DNA of 64,000 nucleotides, taken from contig JAWPHD010005548.1 of assembly GCA_037043455.1 (NCBI GenBank), positions 62,001-126,000 of the forward strand, read 5' to 3'. Shown here one piece after another: positions 22,614 to 34,860 of this stretch (within the stretch, counting starts at the first letter, position 1; the number at the start of each line of letters is the position of its first letter). The position numbers were made by a program, and so were the translations under genes. The DNA is from Cyrtodaria siliqua (taxonomy: Eukaryota; Mollusca; Bivalvia; Adapedonta; Hiatellidae). The notes below the pieces were generated by a model. It was not told the DNA's origin. It searched no databases and worked only from the letters and a program-made list of their open reading frames with translations.

Positions 22614-23959
22614 GCTTCAGATTTAAATTTTAGTTAAGAATCATATTTCTGTATGGTTCAGAAAAGCTGAGAGTAATACTTTATGAGTATTAAGTACTCA
22701 TACGCCATGCAAACATAAAGCAGATTCAACAGTGAACCCTGACCTCTTAAACTTCCAAATAACAATTCAGTCATTCCAATGCAACACCATATTGGGGAAT
22801 TGAAAACTCAAACTTTCAAAATTGGGGATTTTCATTTGGGACAACTGCCTTAATAGCTCTGGTCACTGTGTATAAAAATGTAAAAACTCTGTTCTGCCAA
22901 AAGTTTTGTGTGAGTATACGGTGAACTCTCAGAGAAGACCGAGAGGCTTCGATGCCGGCTCAGATTTCCGGGCAGCATGTTTTGCTGAAAAGAGGTCAGC
23001 AACCCTTTCATCACGTGATAAGCCAATGGACATAACATACCGTCTGATCTTCACGACACGGTATCTTTGTAAATATCCGGATATATCGATATATGTAGAA
23101 GTGTAGACACGCGTGTCATACGAGACATTATGTAATTGTGATCATTGTATACTAATATATATACTTATATACACTGGTGTTATATATAAACTGGTGACGT
23201 CAGTCAAAGAAACTGAATCTAGACTTGTTGTAAATAGAACATGTGTAATTTAGACGGACTAACAGTGGTTTAGCCCGAATGCTACCCCATACATAACTTT
23301 TACAATATTCAAGTATTTGCACCAATGTGTGTAAATATGACCCTGTCGGAAATTAATAGGAATTGTTTTTGGAAAACAGTACACCTTTATCTTTGCTGCA
23401 GTCAATTACCTGTGTTACAGGAGAGGGACAACTAGACGCTAATAGACGCTAATCGTTCACCTATAGATAATTGGAATTACGGTACCAGTCGTTATCAGCA
23501 ACAGGTGTTCGGAATTACCCATAGGAATTTACATGCTTATATTCTACAGAGTAGATCGATTAATAAACTCTCTGCATACAACTTTAAAGGGACTTGCGAT
23601 TATCTAAAATGGTACGACAAACAAATGGGACGATGCCATAGAACGTTCTTCCGAGGGCCGATGGTGTCACGTTTGGTGGAGCCAAACTGGACAATCCATG
23701 ACGATACCGGGACAACGATGGCAGTGGACGTGGCCATATATATAGACGCTTTGCAGTGATTATTGTGACTAACTTTTGTGCCGTAGCATTTACATTTACC
23801 GTAGATTAATAACTTTCTTTATTCAATGTGTAACTGGATTTATTTATATGTATACAGTGACTAATGGCACAAACATTTAATCTTACATTTTAGTCAAAGA
23901 ACTTGATTAGAACTGTTAAAATTTCATTATAACATTTCAAATTAAATATGGAAGGAATT
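22614..23959 (+). other. Gypsy internal 3' non-coding region
   Basis: 1.35 kb between pol and the right LTR. I see no envelope-like frame; the open frames are short and unremarkable. The purine-rich GGAAGGAA at 23,950-23,957, just before the LTR, is the likely polypurine tract. Confidence 0.65.
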
Positions 23960-24306
23960 TGTAACACTACCATACCCTTTAATAAGTAATAATAATATGT
24001 TAATAACAAGTAGTAGAAGTAGGCGGAGTATAGCGTTGATCCAATTGAATAAATGTGTCGAAATCCAATAATATTACGGCACGTGCATGCAGGTATATAT
24101 TGGTAGTTTTAGAGAGTCTGTGAGGGTCGGAGGTTGTTAGATATTGTCTGAGAATGTAGAGATTTGATGAGTAACATCTGTTAGGGTTAATATAACCACT
24201 ATACCGATCAGACAGTAAAATGGGTTAGTTTTAAAGATTATTAAAACGTGTGTTTAAAAGTCTGGACTTGTTAATTATTAATGCCCTGGTGACATAGAGT
24301 GTTACA
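23960..24306 (+). repeat. Right LTR (347 bp)
   Basis: Matches the left LTR except for a 95 bp deletion with GTAG microhomology at the junction, a 7 bp insertion (near 24,205) and scattered substitutions. The differences show the element is not brand new. Confidence 0.92.
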
Positions 24307-24439
24307 CAGTTCCATACTAGGCCAATGTTGTCTGAAGATAATAATGGTACATGTAGTAGTGGATAATAAGCTTTGATGGTTCTTTGTTGATTTCTTTGCT
24401 AGGTACTCTATCAAATCAGCCTTTTCTGTCATGGGAAAG

Positions 24440-24595
24440 GAACCGGTTTATGGTGAGGTGCTTATATTTATATTGCCTATTACTGCAGCCTTCTTTGTTA
24501 GAGACTATGGCCTGGTGCGGATATCTTTATTTACACTTGTCTCGTTTCATTGGGATGACGATAGAGTTTGGTGCACCCTAAAAACTGGTTGAAAA
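24440..24595 (+). repeat. Diverged PLE 3' UTR fragment
   Basis: TATTGCCTATTACTGCAGCC, then TTAGAGACTATGGC, then TTTATTTACACTTGTCTCG and GGTGCACCCTA follow the same order as the PLE 3' UTR at 3,845-3,965. Both ends are missing. Confidence 0.65.
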
Positions 24596-25930
24596 AAGAG
24601 TATGGAAGGATACATTTGAAAATCACCTAACACGATAAATATTTGTCGATTTACATGTTTAATACACAGAGCCCACATACAGTTTATTAATGGAACTTTG
24701 CATAAATATATTTAGTGTTAAACATATGCCTTGTTGTACTTATAACTACCTACATATATGTTTCTATATCAGAATGTGTCGTACAATAGAATCAGTATAA
24801 AAATCAAATGCCAATAAATCGAGGGCATTACACGCTCCATTAAATTCAATGGAACAACGTAAACATAAAATGTTGAGAAATCATTATAACAATCACATAC
24901 ACACTGCATACGACTTGTTACCTAAATAGCACATTTTACATACTAGTATACATGCACATCAAGTTTAAAGACAACGTTATTAACATATAATTATAATATT
25001 ACATCATGACATTTTGCTAAAAATGCACATTACAAAATAAAAGTGTTCACCGTTAATTGCGTCTCCTTGACTTGCAATTAATTGAATTACAATTACCAAA
25101 CATAAACACAAACATATTCGCCGGCTCCTGCCGGTGAATAATAAAGACTGGAATAAGTATATTATATGAATCCGCTATCGTACCTGTACACTATGATAGC
25201 CGTTAATTGACGGAAACGCTCGAATATATTCGACGCGTTCATACAAAATAATGCATACCTGACACCTGGTATACACAATTGTTCTGTAATGCACATGTTT
25301 GACACAGTTAAAGGTATGTCAAGTAAATTTTATCCATTTCTGAGGGCTTTGCATACATTGTTTGGCAAAAATGTCAGTAAGCGACAATCGAAAAGTCTGT
25401 TTCGAAAAAGATGTTGAGGTAAACTCTGACTTTGAGTTCATCGCTTCTATACGGTTAGTGTCGATATGCAAATATTGTATGCGGTTTAATACATTTTACA
25501 AATTAAATTATTTAGTTGGCAAAAAAATGACCTTTTCTATGTTTTTAAAAGTTTTTTTCTACCCCACCCCCTTCATTTTAATGAATTTTCATGGATCTCT
25601 ACTTTAAATAGTGCTTACTTAATGGCTGCATGGTTGCATGAAAATGACCTGTAAAAAAGTCTACAAACAATATCTAATATAAAATACAATAAATAGTACA
25701 GATACAGGCAATCTTGTGCAATGAGCATATTGAAAACATGGCATGGCCCTAAAAATGGAGTTGCGGAGGATAGTCTCAGAATTATTTTTTGTCATGTTTA
25801 AACTAAAATGTTGCATTTTCTTGATGGTTTCACATATAGAAACTGCTGAATAATTTTAATTAATTTGAAGGCATATTTTGAACATATACAAAAACAGTGA
25901 CATTTTTATGGTAAAATCTGCTATTTTGAC
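24596..25930. other. Non-coding AT-rich stretch
   Basis: No gene or repeat recognised. The 81-residue open frame at 25,362-25,607 has no motif support. Confidence 0.5.
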
Positions 25931-25931
25931 C

Positions 25932-26664
25932 CCTGAAAAGAAATATAAAAAGATCGGACAGGGAAAGTAGCATTCAAGGAGGACAGTAAACCACAAAACA
26001 CAAAAGCAAACACGCAAACGGACAAACAAGAAGGCAAAAGCAATAATAAATGCAAACGACATCATAAACACAAAAAGGGTTGACAATAGGGCTACCGCCT
26101 TGGAACGGTCAGTGGCAAAGTAGGCCACTGGGGGGTTTAAACCGGTTCTAGGGTGCACCAAACCTCACACTTACCCTACTGTCATCCCATTAAAACAGGA
26201 CAGTGTAAATAAAGAAATCCCCGCCATGATCTAATCTCTAACCAACAAGGCAGAGCATCAATAGGCAAAGTCATTGAGTACCTTCATTGTGACTTTCTAG
26301 GCTATTGTTTTTTTTTGTATTTATTTAAACGAGCATATTTGTGTTTTACTTATATTGCCTATTGATGCTGCCTTGGTGGTTAGATATTAGATCATGGCGG
26401 GAATTTTTATTTACACTGTCCTGTTTTAATGGGATGACAGTAGGGTAAGTGTGAGGTTTGGTGCACCCTAGAACCGGTTTAAAACCCCAGTGGCCTACTT
26501 TGCCACTGACCGTGACAAGGCGGTAGCCCTATTGTCAACCCTTTTGCGTTTGTGATGTCATATGCCTTTATTCCTTACAAACATTGCCATTCATGTTTGT
26601 CGTTTTGAGTGTTTTTTTCGTCCTTGAATGCTACTTTCCTTGTCCGATCTTTTTATATTTCTTT
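25932..26664. repeat. Head-to-head inverted pair of PLE 3' ends
   Basis: 25,932-26,270 is the PLE 3' end on the reverse strand (terminus GAAATATAAAAAGATCGGACA). About 26,270-26,664 is the same region on the forward strand, ending GTCCGATCTTTTTATATTTC. Both carry the GTCAGTGGCAAAGTAGGCCAC block and the GTAGGGTAAGTGTGAGGT block. The result is an imperfect palindrome over 700 bp long with PLE termini at both outer edges. Confidence 0.88.
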
Positions 26665-27540
26665 TAAATTGCCACTATTTTATAACCATAATATGCAGAC
26701 AGGAAAGCAAAGTATGCTTTTTAAATCTTGGTACAATAAAGGGATACAATATGTTAATGATATAAGCAATACAAACGGTAATCTCTTTACCAAAGAAGAA
26801 TTTATAGAAAAAAAAAACATTACACCGAACTTTCTTCATTTCCATGGAATGATAACTGCACTTAAAAAATTCCATCAGTTCAAACAATTTGATTCAATTA
26901 ATACAAAAATGATGTACCCACTTATTCCATCGCATATTTACCCAATACTACAAAACAAAAAATGGAACACGACCAATGTATGACACTTTAAATAAAGTAC
27001 AGCAAAACCTACTGGTCAAATTAAATGGAATAAAATGCATACAATAAATGAAAAGGACTGGAGTATATTCTATAATATACCTGTTCAAATAACTAAAGAC
27101 ACCAACCTTCAATTGTGGCAAGTAAGATTGTTGCATAGAATACTTTCAACAAACAAATATCTGACTCTGCTCAACATCAAGTGAAACGAAATATGTACGT
27201 TTTGCACTGAAGCAATAGAAACAAAAGAACATATTTTGGCATTGTAAACGCACACAAAACAATGTTAATTCATCAGTTCGAAACATATGAAACTTAATCC
27301 AAGTGAAATAAAAATATTTTAGGAAACAAAGAAAATAATTTAAAAGCAGCTTCGGAAAATGTCACATTTCTTGAAATAAAGCGTTACATATACACCAGTA
27401 GATGTCTTGACACTAAGCTGTCTATTCTAGGATTAAAAAAAGCATTAAAAATAATTGCACTTAAAAAAAAATGTATGGATAAATTTAATAATGTCTGGCT
27501 ATTATACATGCTCTCATAACCTTTTCCAACTTTAGTATCT
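26665..27540 (+). pseudogene. L1/Tx1-type retroposon ORF2 C-terminal remnant
   Basis: The frame reads FKSWYNKGIQYVNDISN, then NFLHFHGMITALKK. After stops and frameshifts it continues with DTNLQLWQVRLLHRILSTNK near 27,100-27,155 and CTFCTEAIETKEHILAL near 27,195-27,245. This order (W..KGI..V.D, then LQ..Q.RLLHRIL.TN..L, then C..C....E...H) is the C-terminal zinc-binding region that follows the RT in L1/Tx1-like ORF2 proteins. No catalytic region remains. The first part of the open frame (from 26,609) lies in the flanking PLE tail. Confidence 0.75.
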
Positions 27541-27600
27541 TTAATGATCATAATTGTGCAAAATTACAGACATAGAATTGGTGGAAATATTATTAAATTT

Positions 27601-27709
27601 TAGAATACACGTGTAGTAGGAGTCGGATTGTGTGAGTGATGATGTTTTTACATTTTAGAATACACGTGTAGTAGAAGTCGGATTGTGTGAGTGATGATGT
27701 TTTGAGTAT
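27601..27709. repeat. 55 bp tandem duplication
   Basis: TAGAATACACGTGTAGTAG begins at 27,601 and again at 27,656; the two units are almost identical. Confidence 0.9.
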
Positions 27710-27718
27710 GTGATATAT

Positions 27719-28560
27719 TCATGTGTATAATTATGTTGCATTCGTTTATTATAATGATTTTGTACAGTGTGTGGTTGGATGACACCGACCCACAACACAC
27801 TTATTGACGGGGAAATAAATGGTCACCTTTATGGGACTGATAAAAATATAACTGCTTTACCTGTAGTACAGTGTGTGGTTGGATGACACCGACCCACAAC
27901 ACACTTATTGACGGGGAAATAAATGGTCACCTTTATGGGACTGATAAAAATATAACTGCTTTACCTGTAGTAGAGCGACAGGGATGTAAACTGCTGTTTC
28001 TTGATATCGCTATTTCTTCGTTTTCGTCATCGAAACACGAACACTTCCGTATAACTTCAGATATTTCGCATAGTGACTGACATGCCTGCAAACATAGCAG
28101 CTCAGGTTTACGGAAGATAGGGCATCGTTATGTCTTAAAATGTGTATAATTATGTTGCATTCGTTTATTATAATGATTTTGTACAGTGTGTGGTTGGATG
28201 ACACCGACCCACAACACACTTATTGACGGGGAAATAAATGGTCACCTTTATGGGACTGCTAAAAATATAACTGCTTTACCTGTAGTACAGTGTGTGGTTG
28301 GATGACACCGACCCACAACACACTTATTGACGGGGAAATAAATGGTCACCTTTATGGGACTGATAAAAATACAACTGCTTTACCTGTAGTAGAGCGACGG
28401 GGATGTAAACTACTGTTTCTTGATATCGCTATTTCTTCGTTTTCGTCATCGAAACACGAACACTTCCGTATAACTTCAGATATTTCGCATAGTGACTGAC
28501 ATGCCTGCAAACATAGCAGCTCAGGTTTACGGAAGATAGGGCATCGTTATGTCTTAAAAA
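27719..28560. repeat. Nested tandem repeat: 420 bp unit containing a 104 bp unit
   Basis: A 420 bp block starting ATGTGTATAATTATGTTGCA at 27,719 repeats at 28,139. Within each block a 104 bp segment starting GTACAGTGTGTGGTTGGATG is itself duplicated (27,762 and 27,866; again in the second block). Copies differ by only a few bases. The 69-residue frames that recur in each block follow from the repeat and are not supported as genes. Confidence 0.92.
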
Positions 28561-28804
28561 CAAGAAGCCCAAAAGGAAATCAGAACATTTTTCTAGCAAT
28601 ACATAGCTATACATGAGCACTCAACATTAAATTTTACCAAATTCCAATACTATATGTACCCGTCAAGTCTCGGGGAGTGTGTCAATTTACAAATGAGAAT
28701 CCAGTACCATTAAGTTATTGTTTTGTAACTCTCAACTCGCCGGGAATGTGTGTAAATTTACCACGTCTACCTCTTGCGCGATACAAAAATAACTCTAAAC
28801 TTAT
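28561..28804. other. Spacer
   Basis: Short AT-rich sequence with a weak internal similarity (CTCGGGGAGTGTGTCAATTTAC and CGCCGGGAATGTGTGTAAATT). No gene seen. Confidence 0.4.
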
Positions 28805-29060
28805 TTAGGTTTGACACTGTCCCGTTTTATTGCGATGACACTAGGGTAAGAGTGAGATTTGGTGCACCCTAGAACTTGGTATAAACCTGTAGCAGCCACT
28901 GACCGTTCCAAGCGGTATCCCTATTGTCAACCCTTTTATGTTTTTGATGTCATATCTTGCCTTTTATTTATTTTTGTAGTATTGTTTGTGTCTATGTGTG
29001 TTTTTGGTTGACTGTTGTCCTTCAATGCTACATTTCCTGTTCGACTTTTATATCTATTTT
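28805..29060 (+). repeat. PLE 3' UTR fragment
   Basis: Contains GGTGCACCCTAGAAC, GCCACTGACCGTTCCAAG and CCCTATTGTCAACCCTTTT in the PLE order, ending near CCTGTTCGACTTTTATATC. The fragment is diverged, and the middle block is shortened. Confidence 0.75.
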
Positions 29061-29520
29061 TAGTTAATAACAGTAAAGTCTCTCAAGTTTGTGGATTTAC
29101 CACTTCAGTGATCGTATATCACACGCGTGACAAAACGTTGTTGTACCCAGAAGTAGAAGTATGCATACTTATATCACATGCGTGACAAAACACAAATCCA
29201 ATTTCACATATTTCAGATTTTGCATAACAGTCGCATATACCTACATAATCAGGCAAGTATCTAAGCATCTAATGTTGTACCCAGAAGTAGAATTATGCAT
29301 ACTTCAATGGTCCGCACTCATACTCTTGGCTTACCCTCCTAGTGTACTTATTGTTAAACGTCGCAAGAAAACTTGTCCCATCGTCGCAGTTCCCATATGG
29401 CTGACCCTTCCTCTCGATGTTTACCTAATGAAACACGAATACAATTGAATTCAAATAATATATTTAAATATGTATGGCAACGGCCGACATATCGATCCAT
29501 CGGTCCCAGCGGAGGAGTGT
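29061..29520. other. Spacer with a ~30 bp direct repeat
   Basis: GTTGTACCCAGAAGTAGAA..TATGCATACTT occurs at 29,139 and 29,276. TATATCACRYGCGTGACAAAAC also occurs twice (29,116 and 29,170). No gene seen. Confidence 0.5.
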
Positions 29521-30992
29521 AAAGAAATAAAAAAAGATCGGATAGGGAAAGTAGCATTCAAGGAGGACAGTAAACCACAAAACACAGAAACAAACACGCA
29601 AACAGACAAACAAGAAGGCAAAAGCAAGCAATATTAAATGCAAACGACATCACAAATACAAAAGGGTTGACAATAGGGCTACCGCCTTGGAACGGTCAGT
29701 GGCAAAGTAGGCCACTGGAGCGTTTAAACCGGTTCTCGGGTGCACCAAACCTCACACTTACCCTACTGTCATCTCATTAAAACAGGACAGTGTAAATAAA
29801 GAAATCCCCGCCATGATCTAATCTCTAACCAACAAGGCAGCATCAATAGGCAATATAAGTAAAACACAAATATGCTCGTGTAAATATAATACAAAAAACA
29901 ATAGCCTAGAAAGCCACAATGAAGGAACTCAATGACTTGGCAGAAGTCAGAGCAGTGAGAGAATAATCCATTAAGGGCACGACAAGAAAGAGCATAGACA
30001 AACATCAAACGCCTCCGTCCCAATTGGCTTTAGGTAGGCGTTATCATAGGGTCCATAGCCTGTCCGGTCATTGTACAATTAAAGAGGAAAGCATAGTGGC
30101 GAACTGTTTAAGGGTCCACCACCAAGCATGCAGTACGTTGCAAAATGATAGGGTCGTGTAACCTCTTTTGATCAACTTTTTAACAAGTTTAACAAAGATA
30201 GTATGAAAGTGATTATGACCAAGAATCTTACGACGTTTATAAATTACATCACCATAGAAGTCAGGTTGTGATAGTCCTTGTCGCAGAAGAGTCCTTAAAT
30301 TATTTTTACATTTGTAAAGAAGATCAGGGTGACGATAATAAGATTTTGCAAAGGTTTTACGAAGTTTATGGTAGCGGTAACCCTGATTGAGTAACTTTTT
30401 AGTTATACAAAGATTACGAATATTAAAGTCCTCAACTCGAGTAAAAGCTCTAGAAAAACGAATAAGATGAGACACATACACCCCATAAGAAGTTGCTCGG
30501 GGAACATCCCCATCCAAGTGGGGATAATTAACAATGTCAAAATTAAAATCATCTCTCTTGTCATAGATTTTGCTAATTATTTTACCATTTTTAATCGAGA
30601 GATCTAAATCTAGAAAAGAAGCGTTATTATCAGATATATTAGCTTTGTTAAGCTGAAGTTCTTTAGGATAAATATAATTAACCATAGTTGGAAAGAAAGG
30701 ATTGTCAATGTTCAATATGTCATCCAGATACCGAGAGGTGTCATTAAAGGCTTCAATAACATCTGCCTGGTATCTTGTGAAAGACTCAACATGAAATCTC
30801 TTTCAAAGCAAAATAAATACAAATCTGCGACAAGTGGTGCACATTTCGTAGACATAGGGATACCAACAATTTGTCTATAAATGGTGGTTCCATAACTGAC
30901 GAAAATATTATCTAATAGGAGAATGAGTGCTTTACAAACTTCATAGCATGTCCACATAGTACAATTGTCTAAACTGCCGTTAGTGACATATC
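29521..30992 (-). pseudogene. PLE copy: RT with one frameshift plus 3' UTR
   Basis: The reverse-strand 3' UTR runs from the terminus near 29,524 to the stop of the RT frame at 30,068. The RT lies in two frames, 30,068-30,715 and 30,712-30,957. Comparison with the copies at 1-733 and 32 kb shows a single missing G near 30,770 (CTGCCTGG-TATC), just before the YLDD box. The C-terminus is intact to QRTACWWWTL and diverges slightly from the other copies at the very end. The 5' end is truncated at about 30,992, after the TNGSLDN block. Apart from the one-base loss it is one of the best copies. Confidence 0.85.
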
Positions 30993-31638
30993 AGTTCAAT
31001 ATTTGTAATTTAAGCCCATTTTTTAATAGGAATGCTTCGATATCATCAGCATGTAGCTACTTATAATTTCTAAAGATAAAATCAAAGACTGGTTCAACCA
31101 CACACTGATTAGATATTAAATGAACGGAAATGCAATGTTGAAAATGTACAGATCTGTAAAATCGCTACACCATGAAGTATTGACTCAATGTCAATAATGT
31201 CAATGACGTGTAGCCTCCGTCTTTCTGTAATGGACCGGTATGGATAAATATGCCCTGTATGTTCCCGATATGTACTACACCATCCTTATTTCTGTATTAA
31301 ACAGGTGTTTGTAAATATACTTAACAAAGAAAACTGCACAGGAGTATCAAACAATCCAATGGGAGCAAACCTTTTTCAATCCGATACTGGTTCCATGGAT
31401 GCTGGAATATACAGACCCTCTTCCGCTGGGTATGGAAATGTTTTTGGTTGGTGTATTTGCAGCCGGGCACCATACCCCTTGCTTATCCCAGTCAGGTACT
31501 CCGTAGATTCCAAATAAAGTATCAACGATAAACCTGAAACCATAAACGTAAGATATAGTGTCATGGAAAATCATCAATGAATGAGCTCAACGAAAAACAT
31601 TTATAAAATAAGACACGGTCATCTATATCAAGGCAATG
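30993..31638. other. Non-coding spacer between two PLE copies
   Basis: No gene or known repeat recognised. Overlapping short frames near 31,305-31,577 on both strands have no support. Confidence 0.5.
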
Positions 31639-33002
31639 GCTAAAGAAAGATAAAAATATCGGACAGGTAAAGCAGTATTCCAGGACTAAAGTCAACCACA
31701 AAACACAAAAAAAAAACACGCAGACAGACAAACGAGAGGGCAAAAGTAATAAAAAATGCAAACGACATCAAAAACACAAAAGGGTTGACAATAGGGCTAC
31801 CGCCTTGGAATGGTCAGTGGCAACAAAGGCCACTGGGGGTTTAAACCGGTTCTCGGGTGCACCAAACTTCACACTTACCCTACTGTCATCCCATTAAAAC
31901 AGGACAGTGTAAATAAAGAAATCCCCGCCATGATCTAATCTCTAACCAATAAGGCAGCATCAATAGGAAATATAAGTAAAACACAAATGCGCTCGTGTTA
32001 ATATAATACAAAAAAACAATAGCCTAGAAAGCCTCAATGAGGGTACTCAATGACTTGGCAGAAGCCAGAGCAACAAGAGAATAAACCATTAAGGGCACGA
32101 CAAGAAAGATCATAGACAAACATCAAACGCCACTGTCCCAATTGGCTTTAGGTAGGCGTCATCACAGGGTCCACAGCCTGTCCGGTCATCGTACAATTAA
32201 AAAGGAAAGCATAGTGGCGAACTGTAAAAGGGTCCACCACCACGCATGCAGTACGTTGCAAAATGATAGGGTCATAACCTCTTTTGATAAACTTTTTAAC
32301 AAGTTTAACAAAGATAGTATGAAAGTGATCATGACCAAGAATCTTACGAAGTTTATAAATCACATCACCATAGAAGTCAGGTTGTGATAGTCCTTGTCAC
32401 AGAAGAGTCCTTAAATTACTTTTATATTTGGAAAGAAGATCAGGGTTACGATAATAAAATTGTGCAAAGGTTTTATGAAGTTTATGGTAAAGGTAACCCT
32501 GATTGAGTAGCTTTTTATTTATACAAAGATTACGAATATTAGAGTCCTCAACTCGAGTACAAGCTCTTGAAAAACGAATAAGTTGAGACACATACACCCC
32601 ATAAGAAGTTGCTCGGGGAACATCCCCATCCAAGTGGGGATAATTAACAATGTCAAAATTAAAATCATCTCTCTTGTCATAGATTTTGCTAATTATTTCA
32701 CCACCTCCAATCGAGAGATCTAAATCAAGAAAGGAAGCGTTATTATCAGACATATTAGCTTCGTTAAGCTGAAGTTCTTTAGGATACATATTATTAACCA
32801 TAGTTGGAAAGAAAGGGATGTCAATGTTCAATATGTCATCCAGATACCGAGAGGTGTCACTAAAGGCTTTAATAACATCTGCCTGGGTATCTGGTGAAAG
32901 ACTCAACATGAAATCTCTTTCATAGCAAAATAAAAACAAATCTGCGACAAGTGGTGCACAGTTCGTATCCATAGGGATACCAACAATTTGTCTATAAACG
33001 GC
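31639..33002 (-). pseudogene. PLE copy: RT with one in-frame stop plus 3' UTR
   Basis: 3' UTR from 31,639 (AAAGATAAAAATATCGGACA) to 32,147. The RT runs 32,148-33,002 in one frame, interrupted only by TGA at 32,397-32,399 where other copies have CGA, a C-to-T change at a CpG. YLDD is intact. The first Gly of the GIPMGTN block after Met is Asp (PMDTNCAPL). The copy is truncated at 33,002 in the middle of the VYRQIVG block. Orientation and spacing match the 29.5-31.0 kb copy, so the two form a direct tandem pair about 650 bp apart. Confidence 0.85.
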
Positions 33003-33154
33003 TAACGTTTATGTGATAACAATAATGCCTTCAAATTAGAACATGTATTCATGGACCTCAATGTTTTTCTTAAGGGTTATCAGGGGCTTAGAAAATTAGA
33101 AAATGACGTAATTAAAATAATTAAGCCATTTAAGATGTGGAGTAATCGAATAGT
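33003..33154. other. Short spacer
   Basis: AT-rich; nothing recognised. Confidence 0.4.
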
Positions 33155-33602
33155 AGTTATAAAAATCGAACAGGAAAAGTAGCATTCAAGGACGAAAAAA
33201 CACGCAAAACGACAAACATGAATGGCAATGTTAATAAAGAATAAAGGCATATGACATCACAAACACAAAATAGGTTGACATTTGGGTTACCGCCTTGGAA
33301 CGGTCAGTGGCAAAAAATGCCATTGTGGGTTTAAAGAAAGTTCTAGGATGCACCAAACTTCACACTTACCCTTTATCATCCCAATAGAACGGGACAGTGT
33401 CAATAAAGAAATCCATGCCATGAACTATTCTCTAACCAACAAGGCAGCATTAATAGGCAATATAAGCAAAACACAAAGGGGCTCGTGTATATATATCAAT
33501 ACAAAATAACAATAGAATAGAAAGCCATAAAGAATGTACTCATTGACTTGGCAGAAGCCAGAGCAACAAGAGAATAAACCATTGAGGGCACGACAAGACA
33601 AG
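33155..33602 (-). repeat. PLE 3' UTR fragment
   Basis: Reverse-strand 3' end with AACGGTCAGTGGCAAAAAAT, GGATGCACCAAACTTCACAC and CATTGACTTGGCAGAAGCCA in the usual order. It stops before any RT coding sequence. More diverged than its neighbours. Confidence 0.78.
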
Positions 33603-34860
33603 GCAAGTTTTAAATTCAAGTCTACCTGTAACACTATTAAATCGTTTTTTACTAACGGCGTCGAGGCCGGGTTGAATGGTCGAGCTAAAAATCACAATTA
33701 CTTATGCACCCATTTAGATAACAATATAGATAAACTCATACACAATTTGATTGAACTAGGGCAAGTCATAACATATTTAATACACCGAAAATAAAAACAA
33801 AATAAATTATAAAGTAACAACGAGACTTGCTAACCTCCACTTGGTACTGAATTCTGAACGGTGAACTTGTCCGATGCAATGGACCAGCAGTTACCGTACT
33901 CCGATGTCTGGTGCAACGTAAACTGACTGAAAATAACAAACTACTTATTAATTGAAATACTTCTGTTAGTTAGTATGACATTTGGCCTTCTTTGTAAAAT
34001 GGTGTGTTCTGTTTTCTTGCAGTCGAAGTCGATTGGGGATTCCGTTTGTTTTTTCTTGTTGTTTTTGTTGTTGTTTGTATGAAGAACACATGGTATTAAG
34101 ACCTAAGAAAACTTTATATGTAAACAAGTTAGTAGCATAAGTGAAAACATTTGAGTTGTCTCTTTTCATGATAAATACATTGTGTTACTTGCGACAAAAC
34201 GACAAGTGTTCTTTTAATTTTATGCGTTATTGTTTAATTATTTGCAGACATACAAAGTTTAGTTGGAATGTTCTTGGACTCATTCAACACAATGGAACAA
34301 TATATATCTTTACTTATTTAAACGTTTAAATGTTTGAATGTTTTCAATAAAATACTAACTAATTTGCTCAGGTAAGTAATTTCCAATCCACGGTCATATC
34401 ATATCACTAAAAATATGCATGAACGAATTTCACATGTATACCTACGTTCATAAGGCTATGCATTCATTTGTTTACTTAATAGTTCGTATAACATTCTGTA
34501 TTGTATGTCTGTATGTATTGTATGTGTAAATGTTTGTAACATTGTAGCTATCACTTCAGTAAAATAAAATAAATAGCACGTTATTTTCTTACTCGGAGTT
34601 GCACTGCCTTCCGTTGAACGTACAGCTTAGTAACATGTCAGTGATGTTGTGACCAATATGACTTCGGTCTTCTCTAAAATATAAATCAATAAATATAAGA
34701 CATTCAACTGCGGTCAAATATGTGCTTGGTTCTATTAACATTTGCAATTCATTTGGAATAAAAAGTAGTAATGATGATATAGTTCCCTGTAAATGTCAAT
34801 ATAAAGGTTTTAAATAAGTAACTAAGTTACATCACAGAGCGTATATGTATAGGTCCATGT
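33603..34860. other. Non-coding AT-rich stretch
   Basis: No gene recognised. An 86-residue open frame at 33,534-33,794 begins in the PLE fragment and has no motif. Confidence 0.5.

Larger units (their letters stand above)
17935..24306 (+). mobile_element. Ty3/Gypsy LTR retrotransposon, complete ends, defective interior
   Basis: Two LTRs that begin TGTAACACTACC and end GTGTTACA bound a gag-pol interior. Immediately outside lies CAGT on both sides (17,931-17,934 and 24,307-24,310), a 4 bp target duplication. The order gag (capsid, two zinc knuckles), protease, RT, RNase H, integrase C-terminus is that of Ty3/Gypsy elements. Defects: two in-frame stops in gag and loss of the integrase N-terminal and catalytic domains. 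The RT and RNase H frame is open throughout. Confidence 0.92.

Noticed and set aside
22614..23959. Envelope gene after Gypsy pol
   Set aside because: No long frame, signal peptide or membrane segment; only short unrelated frames.
27871..28499. Two nearly identical 69-residue frames (MCGWMTPTHNTLIDGEINGH)
   Set aside because: They recur because the DNA is tandemly repeated; differences are not biased to silent positions and no domain is visible.
27601..28560. CRISPR-like array
   Set aside because: Adjacent tandem units without unique spacers, in an animal genome.
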